Origin: JBLHUT01 sp047629975
GTDB taxonomy: Bacteria > Pseudomonadota > Alphaproteobacteria > Rhodobacterales > Rhodobacteraceae
Length of the DNA: 6,199 nucleotides
Reading direction: 5' to 3'
NCBI GenBank assembly: GCA_047629975.1
Contig: JBLHUT010000213.1
Span: 1 to 6,199, forward strand
Below are positions 1 to 4,654 of the stretch, in pieces. Below the pieces are notes generated by a model, which did not search any database, was not told where the DNA came from, and was given only the letters and a program-made list of their open reading frames with translations. The position numbers were made by a program, and so were the translations under genes. The first letter of the stretch is position 1; each line of letters begins with the position of its first letter.

Positions 1-8
1 TTGATCAG

Positions 9-1112
9 ATGACACAAACACCGATCCCCTATCTTTTCATGCGCGGCGGAAGCTCGCGCGGGCCGTATTTCAACCGTGCGGATCTGCCCGATGATCCCGA
101 CACTTTGACCGAGGTTCTGATGGCGGTAATTGGTGCGGGGCACTATCGCAACATCGATGGCATCGGTGGCGGTGTGGCAGTGACAACCAAAGTTGCAATG
201 CTCAGCCGGTCGTCCGAGCCGGACATCGACATCGATTATTTCTTTGCACAGGTCGGGGTCGATGAGCGCATGGTCGATTACCGCCCGACCTGTGGCAATA
301 TGCTGTCCGGCGTTGGCCCGGCGGCGATTGAAATGGGGCTTTTTCCGGCCCGCGACGGCGAGACCCGTATTCGGGTGCGCGCGGTCAATACCGGAGCGAC
401 GATCAATACCGTGGTGCAAACCCCGGGTGGCAGGGTCAGCTATGAAGGGACGGCGGCGATCGACGGGGTGCCGGGGACATCGGCGCCGGTTGCGCTAAGT
501 TTTCTGGGTGTGGTCGGGTCGAGTTGCGGGGCGCTTTTGCCGACTGGCAAAGTGCGTGATGTCATTGGCGGAATTGAGGTCACCTGCATGGATGTGGCGA
601 TGCCGATGGTCATCGCACGGGCTGACGCCTTTGGGCTGACCGGATACGAGACGCCGGCCGAGCTTGATGCAAACCGCGCATTTTATGACCGTGTTGAGCC
701 GATCCGTATCGAGGCTGGCAAGCGTATGGGATTGGGCGATGTGTCGAAATCGGTCATGCCCAAGATCGGGCTTTTGTCGCCGGCGCGCCGGGGCGGGGCG
801 ATAAACACGCGGTATTTCATGCCGTGGGAGTGTCACCCGACAATGGCTGTGACCGGCTCGCAATGTGTGGCCTCGTGTCTGTTGACGCCCGGAACCGTGG
901 CAGAAGGGCTGGTCGGACCGATCAGCGGGATGCCGGCAGTGGTGCGGATCGAACACCCGGCCGGCGAGATCGAGGTCACCGTCGATTATTCCAACGGGCC
1001 GGAGGGCTTTAACTTGCACGCGGCAGGGTTGGTTCGTACGGCGCGGCTGATTGCACGGGGCGAGGTGATGGTTCCGGCCAGTGCGTTTGCGGCTGCTGCG
1101 GGGCAATCGTAA
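9..1112 (+). CDS. galD: 4-oxalomesaconate tautomerase (PrpF-family isomerase)
   Basis: This 367-residue protein is a PrpF-fold isomerase, built like diaminopimelate epimerase from two similar halves. Its best match in memory is 4-oxalomesaconate tautomerase (GalD), a cytosolic enzyme that interconverts keto and enol forms of oxalomesaconate in gallate/protocatechuate 4,5-cleavage catabolism. The sequence shows the family N-terminus (MRGGSSRG, residues 11-18), IDGIGGG (49-55), TTK ending at Lys61 and TCGNMLSGVGPAAIE (94-108). Lys61 and Cys95 are 34 residues apart, the same spacing as the catalytic Lys/Cys pairs reported for LigU and PrpF, so the active site looks intact. Length fits GalD (about 360). 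The start at 9 gives the usual family N-terminus, but only 8 bases precede it and no Shine-Dalgarno sequence can be seen. The frame stays open to the window edge. It is followed after 81 nt by a transporter on the same strand. A LigU-type allylic isomerase or another PrpF-like activity cannot be excluded. Confidence 0.82.
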   Translation: MTQTPIPYLFMRGGSSRGPYFNRADLPDDPDTLTEVLMAVIGAGHYRNIDGIGGGVAVTTKVAMLSRSSEPDIDIDYFFAQVGVDERMVDYRPTCGNMLSGVGPAAIEMGLFPARDGETRIRVRAVNTGATINTVVQTPGGRVSYEGTAAIDGVPGTSAPVALSFLGVVGSSCGALLPTGKVRDVIGGIEVTCMDVAMPMVIARADAFGLTGYETPAELDANRAFYDRVEPIRIEAGKRMGLGDVSKSVMPKIGLLSPARRGGAINTRYFMPWECHPTMAVTGSQCVASCLLTPGTVAEGLVGPISGMPAVVRIEHPAGEIEVTVDYSNGPEGFNLHAAGLVRTARLIARGEVMVPASAFAAAAGQS

Positions 1113-1193
1113 ACCCGTGTTCCTGCTTGCGCCTTTGGCACGCCTGCTTGTCCACCGCTTGAAAAGAGGTAGTTTACGGGAGGGGCGGTTGTG

Positions 1194-1955
1194 ATGGATA
1201 TCGTGAATGCGTTCTTGCCGGGCGACATGGCACCTGTAACGTTGATGGCGCTTTTGGCGGTCAGCTTTTCGGGGTCGTTTATCACGGTGGCGTTCGGGAT
1301 AGGCGGCGGCATTCTGCTGTTGGCGGTGTTTGCGACGCTGTTGCCGCCGGCGGCCCTGATCCCGGTGCACGGGGTGGTTCAGATCGGCTCGAACCTTGGT
1401 CGGACGGTCGTGATGTTCAGATACATCCACTGGGCTGCGGCACCGGGTTTCATGGTGGGGACGGTCATTGGCGCGACGTTGGGCGGGGCGATGGTGGTCA
1501 GCATCCCTCCGGCGTTTGTGCAAATCGGCGTTGGACTGTTCATCGTGTGGTCGGTGCTGTTCAGCCCGCCGGCGATCTTTCGCCGTTGGGGGGCACTGAC
1601 GGGCGGTATCGCAAGTTTCCTGACGATGTTTTTCGGCGCCACGGGACCTTTCGTGGCGTCCTATGTGAAGTCTTTCAAGCTTGACCGGTTGGCCCATGTC
1701 GCCACCCACGCCACGTTGATGAGTGCGCAGCACGGTGTGAAAACATTGGCCTTTGCGGCACTTGGTTTTGCCTTTGGGCCGTGGATCCTGTTTATCGGCG
1801 CGATGATTGCAGCAGGAGTTTTGGGCACGTTGGCTGGAAAACGTGTTCTGGCGCGGATATCTGACAACCGCTTCCGGTTGATCCTTGATGTGGTGTTGTT
1901 GCTGTTGGCGGCACGGCTGGTTTTTGCAGGTGCGCGCATTTTGTGGGGTGCCTGA
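1194..1955 (+). CDS. TauE/SafE-family membrane transporter (putative anion exporter)
   Basis: This 253-residue, very hydrophobic inner-membrane protein has about eight predicted membrane segments, roughly at residues 15-35, 38-57, 83-103, 107-125, 133-157, 184-200, 199-216 and 229-250. The layout is two repeats separated near the middle. The glycine-rich GIGGG (35-39) after the first helix and the FFGATGPF stretch (146-153) in the second half are typical of TauE/SafE proteins, which are linked to export of sulfite or organosulfonate-derived anions; substrates of most members are unknown. The start lies in a GTG-ATG tandem (1191 and 1194). A strong GGAGG at 1179-1183 serves either, and ATG at 1194 is preferred by codon type. 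It lies 81 nt after the tautomerase on the same strand, so the two may be co-transcribed; no convincing terminator or promoter is seen in that gap. The substrate is not identifiable, and an organic acid tied to the neighbouring catabolic genes is as plausible as sulfite. Confidence 0.85.
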   Translation: MDIVNAFLPGDMAPVTLMALLAVSFSGSFITVAFGIGGGILLLAVFATLLPPAALIPVHGVVQIGSNLGRTVVMFRYIHWAAAPGFMVGTVIGATLGGAMVVSIPPAFVQIGVGLFIVWSVLFSPPAIFRRWGALTGGIASFLTMFFGATGPFVASYVKSFKLDRLAHVATHATLMSAQHGVKTLAFAALGFAFGPWILFIGAMIAAGVLGTLAGKRVLARISDNRFRLILDVVLLLLAARLVFAGARILWGA

Positions 1956-1963
1956 TCGGATCA

Positions 1964-1990
1964 TTCGGGTGGTACACGGCGCCGCCCGAA
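1964..1990. terminator. Terminator-like stem between convergent genes
   Basis: TTCGGGTGG (1964-1972) pairs with CCGCCCGAA (1982-1990) through nine base pairs, one of them a G-T wobble, around a 9-nt loop. It starts 9 nt after the stop codon of the TauE-like gene and 50 nt past the stop of the converging minus-strand gene. Its position suits a two-way terminator. There is no T-run on either side, so intrinsic termination would be weak. Confidence 0.35.
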
Positions 1991-2039
1991 CCGGCAGATC
2001 GCCGCGCCAGATCACACGAACCTGATCGCGAGAACATGA

Positions 2040-2756
2040 TTATTGTGGTGGCACACTCAGGTTTGCCCGCCCGCTTGCATCCAGTGCCTCGCGCACGAAC
2101 CCCTCTGCTATCGCTTCGGTCACAAATTGATCCAGCGCGGCGTGATGCGGCGCGTGGGCTTGGGGCAGGGCCATGGCCTGTTCGATTGACTTGAAACGAC
2201 CGGGCAGAATGCGCATTCTGTCATCGTCGGCAAATCCCGCTTCCAGACTCTGGCGAATGCCGGCCACCAATGTTGCCTCGCTGTCGTAGAACATCTCGAC
2301 AGAGGCGCTTGGGCTGTCGGCACGCAAAATGGTGGCGTGTTTCAGGGCCTCTTTCAGATACAGATCATAGGCCGATCCGCGTGCCACCAGAATTTTGTGG
2401 TCCGGATGGTCGGCCTGTGCAACCTCGGTGAGGGGGCTGTCGGCGCGCACGGCATATGTTCCCTCGATCAGGACATAGGGCCGGGTAAACGTGATGGATT
2501 GCGCGCGGGTCGGATCGATCGCAAGAAAGGCAACGTCCCATATGTCGCGTCCGCTGTCCTCGAAAACCTTGCGCGCGCCGTTATAGATCACCGGCTCCAA
2601 AGGAAGGCCCAGCACATCGGCAAGGCGCTGCGCCAGACGTGGGCTGACCCCGTCAAGCACCCCGTCCGTTTGCTGGACCAACGCACCGTTTCCAAGGTTG
2701 ATCGCTGCGCGCAAAACGGGTCCTGTCGCAATTTTGTGCAGGTCGGGATGTGGCAT
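2040..2756 (-). CDS. Family-3 solute-binding-fold protein without signal peptide
   Basis: This 238-residue protein has the bacterial extracellular solute-binding protein family 3 fold, which normally captures amino acids or other small polar ligands for ABC uptake. The family pattern is clear: DGVSPRLAQRLADVLGLPLE (35-54), then DIWDVAFLAIDPTRAQSITFTRPYV (71-95). By alignment, Arg84 corresponds to the arginine that binds the ligand carboxylate in HisJ/LAO-type proteins. A second-lobe crossover is seen near GRGSAYDLYL (126-135). The N-terminus (MPHPDLHKIATGPVLRAAIN) is polar and goes straight into the first beta strand, with no signal peptide or lipobox. An in-frame stop (TAA, 2792-2790) 33 nt upstream, with no ATG, GTG or TTG between, rules out a longer start. 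AAAGG about 7 nt before the ATG is a fair ribosome site. No ABC permease or ATPase is nearby. It is third in a same-strand series after the cupin (146-nt gap). The protein may sense or sequester a ligand in the cytoplasm; that is inference. Confidence 0.85.
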   Translation of the reverse strand: MPHPDLHKIATGPVLRAAINLGNGALVQQTDGVLDGVSPRLAQRLADVLGLPLEPVIYNGARKVFEDSGRDIWDVAFLAIDPTRAQSITFTRPYVLIEGTYAVRADSPLTEVAQADHPDHKILVARGSAYDLYLKEALKHATILRADSPSASVEMFYDSEATLVAGIRQSLEAGFADDDRMRILPGRFKSIEQAMALPQAHAPHHAALDQFVTEAIAEGFVREALDASGRANLSVPPQ

Positions 2757-2773
2757 GATCTTGCCTTTCGGGG

Positions 2774-2799
2774 TTATGGTTAATTTACCTTAACCATAA
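2774..2799. promoter_or_regulatory. Perfect 10-bp AT-rich inverted repeat upstream of the solute-binding gene
   Basis: TTATGGTTAA (2774-2783) and TTAACCATAA (2790-2799) are exact inverted copies around the 6-nt centre TTTACC. The site ends 18 nt before the minus-strand start codon at 2756, in the 146-nt gap after the cupin gene. Each arm holds TTAACCAT in opposite orientation. That octamer matches the half-site described for the alphaproteobacterial cell-cycle regulator CtrA, although the TTAA-to-TTAA spacing here is 6, not the canonical 7. The AT-rich sequence stands out from its GC-rich surroundings, so an operator is more likely than chance. Which regulator binds is unknown, and a 5'-UTR hairpin is another reading. 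Confidence 0.5.
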
Positions 2800-2902
2800 G
2801 GCCAAGGGGCTGGAACTAAAGTGCTATCTTGTGTTTTCCCGCTCTTTTGGCAACATCGGGTCAGCCAGGGTCGCACGGGCGCGCCTGCCAGTTGGTGCCA
2901 AG

Positions 2903-3316
2903 TTATTTCAAAGCCCCCTCAGGCGGGCTTTCGGCAAAGATACGTCCGGTCTTCCGGCTTTCGACCAATGTTCTGGTCGCCTGCGCCGAGGCATAGGTCC
3001 AGAATATCCGCAAGGCGTCAGTGGGGGACGGGTTGGCAAAAAAATGTGGAATATCCGCCGGAATCCAGATCACGTCACCGGTTCGGGCATCTGTTTGCAC
3101 GCCGTCGACATGCACACTGGCCGTTCCCTCAACGATCAGAACGCTTTCTTCGCAATTGTGATAGTGCAGCGGAATCGCCCTGCCGGGGGGCAGTGTGGTG
3201 AAGCCGTTGACCAGATCTTGTGCCCCTTCGGAGGGGGTCAGCATCTGCACGGTCGCGGCACCGTTGCCGCGGTCAATCGGTGTTCTGTCCGATTGGCGAA
3301 TATGGGCGGATGTCAT
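2903..3316 (-). CDS. Single-domain cupin protein (probable metal-binding)
   Basis: This 137-residue protein forms one conserved cupin barrel and is probably cytosolic. Cupin motif 1, G(X)5HXH(X)3E(X)6G, is perfect: Gly45, His51, His53, Glu57, Gly64. Motif 2, G(X)5PXG(X)2H(X)3N, is met at Gly80, Pro86, His91 and Asn95, with Asp88 replacing the middle glycine. The three-His/one-Glu metal set (His51, His53, Glu57, His91) is therefore complete, and a bound Fe, Mn, Zn or Ni ion is expected. The frame is open further upstream, but ATG at 3316 is chosen. It has AGGA five nt before it, and upstream residues are antisense-like, Arg/His-rich sequence overlapping the preceding gene. It lies 104 nt downstream of the MDR reductase on the same strand. 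Small cupins include dioxygenases, isomerases, lyases and ligand-binding proteins, and nothing here fixes the reaction or substrate. Confidence 0.83.
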   Translation of the reverse strand: MTSAHIRQSDRTPIDRGNGAATVQMLTPSEGAQDLVNGFTTLPPGRAIPLHYHNCEESVLIVEGTASVHVDGVQTDARTGDVIWIPADIPHFFANPSPTDALRIFWTYASAQATRTLVESRKTGRIFAESPPEGALK

Positions 3317-3376
3317 GAGGTTCCTGCCTTGTCTGTCGACCCTGTGGGTGGATCCGGGGCGTGTTGTCGTCAGCGT

Positions 3377-3402
3377 CAGGGCGCACCGACACGCGCGCCC
3401 TG
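3377..3402 (-). terminator. GC-rich hairpin after the MDR reductase gene
   Basis: CAGGGCGC (3377-3384) pairs exactly with GCGCCCTG (3395-3402) around a 10-nt loop. On the minus strand the stem begins 18 nt after the reductase stop codon and lies 60 nt before the cupin start. There is no T-run after it, so it is at best a partial terminator, or a stem that protects or separates the two messages. Confidence 0.33.
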
Positions 3403-3420
3403 CGATCCGTGGGTGGTCGA

Positions 3421-4455
3421 TTATGCGATCAGGCGGACCAGTTGTTTTCCGAAATTCCCGCCCGAGAGCATGTCCATAAAGGCTTGGGGTGCCGCCTCCA
3501 GCCCTTCGGCGATGTCTTCGCGATAGGTGATCTGGCCTTTGGCGATCAAGGGGGCGGTGTCTTGGACAAACGTGCCATAGCTGGCCCAGTGGTCGAAAAT
3601 GATGAAGCCCTGAACCGTCAGGCGATTGACCAGAATGGAGCGCCAAGCCAGCGGCAACAGATCGGCCGTGCCCATCGTTTCCGGCGTCAGGTCATACCAG
3701 CCGATCATGCCACAGACCGGAATGCGCCCGCCGACATTCATCAGTGGCAAAACCGCCTCGAGCACTTTGGCGCCGACGTTCTCGAAATAGATGTCGATAC
3801 CGGCCGGGCAGGCTTCTGCCAACCGGGCGCGCAACGCGCTGGCGTCGGCGGCTTCATAGTGATCGAGGCAGGCATCAAACCCCAGCACATCGACGGCATA
3901 GGCGCATTTGTCAGCTCCGCCAGCCACACCGACCACCCGCAATCCATGCGCCTTTGCCAGTTGACCAACCATTGAGCCAACCGGACCTGTGGCTGCGGCC
4001 ACGACCAGTGTCTCGCCTGATTGCGGCTTCCCGATGGCCGTCAACCCGTGCCAGCCGGTGAACCCCGGCATCCCCAAAACCCCCAGAGAGGTCGAAATCG
4101 GCGCAAGACCGGGGTCGACTTTGTGCAACTCGGTTGCGGGTACGATGCCATGGCTGGCCCAACCGATCATCCCCATCGCATAATCGCCGACCGCAAAGGC
4201 AGGCGCACGCGATGCGATCACGCGGCCAACTGCGCCCGCGGTCATCGTCTCTCCGATGTCTACAGCCTTGGCATAGGATTTGCCGGCATTCATCCGTCCG
4301 CGCATGTAGGGATCAAGTGAAAGGAAATGCGTCTCGACCAGCACTTCGCCTTCGGCAAGGGCGCGCAAAGGGGCGGATTCGAGCCGAAAGTTGGCTGCGA
4401 CCGGTTTTCCCTCTGGACGGCTTGCCAGCACGATGCGTTTCATATCAGGTGCCAT
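3421..4455 (-). CDS. MDR-superfamily NADP-dependent oxidoreductase (CurA/alkenal reductase type)
   Basis: This 344-residue cytosolic enzyme belongs to the zinc-free branch of the medium-chain dehydrogenase/reductase superfamily that includes CurA, YncB and leukotriene B4 12-hydroxydehydrogenase/prostaglandin reductase. These enzymes use NADPH to reduce the conjugated C=C of enals and enones. Family marks are LSLDPYMRGRM (45-55), the nucleotide-binding loop AATGPVGSMVGQLAK (154-168), GVAGGADKC (176-184, where Lys183 sits at the position expected to contact the NADP 2'-phosphate), DIYFENVG (221-228) and the C-terminal NFGKQLVRL (334-342). No catalytic zinc-binding cysteine cluster is seen, as expected. 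The start at 4455 is chosen because AAAAGGA lies about 7 nt upstream and the N-terminus fits the family. The longer open frame reaching 4764 crosses the divergent promoter region and the opposite gene's start. It heads a minus-strand series of three genes and faces an acyl-CoA ligase across 199 bp. The exact substrate is unknown. Confidence 0.9.
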   Translation of the reverse strand: MAPDMKRIVLASRPEGKPVAANFRLESAPLRALAEGEVLVETHFLSLDPYMRGRMNAGKSYAKAVDIGETMTAGAVGRVIASRAPAFAVGDYAMGMIGWASHGIVPATELHKVDPGLAPISTSLGVLGMPGFTGWHGLTAIGKPQSGETLVVAAATGPVGSMVGQLAKAHGLRVVGVAGGADKCAYAVDVLGFDACLDHYEAADASALRARLAEACPAGIDIYFENVGAKVLEAVLPLMNVGGRIPVCGMIGWYDLTPETMGTADLLPLAWRSILVNRLTVQGFIIFDHWASYGTFVQDTAPLIAKGQITYREDIAEGLEAAPQAFMDMLSGGNFGKQLVRLIA

Positions 4456-4485
4456 TTGGGTATCCTTTTCGTAGCTGTTGTCGAT

Positions 4486-4537
4486 TGCGCCGGTTGCCGT
4501 GAGGCTTGCCGGACAGCAAGCCCCGGCAACCGGCGCA
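4486..4537. promoter_or_regulatory. Large imperfect hairpin in the divergent intergenic region
   Basis: TGCGCCGGTTGCCG (4486-4499) pairs exactly over 14 bp with 4524-4537, and GGCTTGC (4503-4509) pairs over 7 bp with GCAAGCC (4516-4522). A small internal loop (TGA against C) separates the two helices, and CGGACA forms the 6-nt terminal loop. The element is 30 nt upstream of the reductase start codon. It lacks a T-run on either strand and lies between two gene starts, so a terminator is unlikely. It could be an operator, a leader-RNA structure of the minus-strand transcript, or a remnant of a short interspersed palindromic repeat. Confidence 0.5.
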
Positions 4538-4568
4538 TCACGAACGGAGATAGCGACCATAGGGCAGA

Positions 4569-4587
4569 CCGGCAAGCTGCTTGCTGG
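4569..4587. promoter_or_regulatory. Dyad related to the hairpin, upstream of the ligase
   Basis: CCGGCAAGC (4569-4577) and GCTTGCTGG (4579-4587) face each other around a single T, with six perfect inner pairs and an outer extension containing one G-T mismatch. The nine bases CCGGCAAGC are the exact inverse of GCTTGCCGG at 4504-4512 inside the larger hairpin, so the motif recurs across the divergent region. It lies 67 nt before the ligase start, where an operator would sit. The regulator is unknown. Confidence 0.35.
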
Positions 4588-4643
4588 ATCACAGGTTGAC
4601 TGGCGACATTCGCGCCTGGGACAGCCGGTGCAGATGATGTTCG

Positions 4644-4649
4644 AGGAGG
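4644..4649 (+). promoter_or_regulatory. Shine-Dalgarno site of the acyl-CoA ligase
   Basis: AGGAGG at 4644-4649 is followed by five bases and ATG at 4655. It decides the start among six nearby in-frame ATG codons (4634, 4637, 4655, 4664, 4667, 4670), because the two upstream ones would place this site inside the coding region and the later ones are farther from it. Confidence 0.75.
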
Positions 4650-4654
4650 ACACC

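Noticed and set aside
495..2015. 506-codon open frame on the minus strand, antisense to the tautomerase and the transporter
   Set aside because: Its product is an Arg/His/Gln/Pro-rich string with no recognisable domain, and both plus-strand genes it overlaps are clear family members. It is a high-GC codon-bias shadow.
2821..2853. TTGCCA on the minus strand (2853-2848) as a -35 box for the solute-binding gene
   Set aside because: The hexamers at 17-18 nt spacing (AAGATA or AGATAG) are poor -10 matches; too weak to list.
2903..3316. Cupin as a DMSP lyase (DddW/DddQ type), tempting beside a DmdB-like ligase
   Set aside because: The position two after the motif-1 glutamate, where those lyases have a catalytic tyrosine, is Val59 here (Glu57-Ser58-Val59). 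Only the general cupin metal motif is shared.
2821..3526. Plus-strand frames of 126 and 231 residues opposite the cupin
   Set aside because: They are antisense to a gene with intact cupin motifs, show no domain and have no clear ribosome site.
3317..3646. Upstream extension of the cupin to a 247-residue frame
   Set aside because: The extension overlaps the end of the reductase and is low-complexity shadow sequence. The cupin domain is complete from 3316.
3421..4455. MDR reductase as AcuI acryloyl-CoA reductase
   Set aside because: Its motifs (LSLDPYMRGRM, YFENVG) are those of the CurA/YncB/prostaglandin-reductase branch, not the YhdH/AcuI branch.
4596..4624. TTGACT at 4596-4601 as a -35 box for the ligase
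   Set aside because: At 17 nt spacing the following hexamer is GGACAG, which does not resemble a -10 box, so the promoter cannot be supported.
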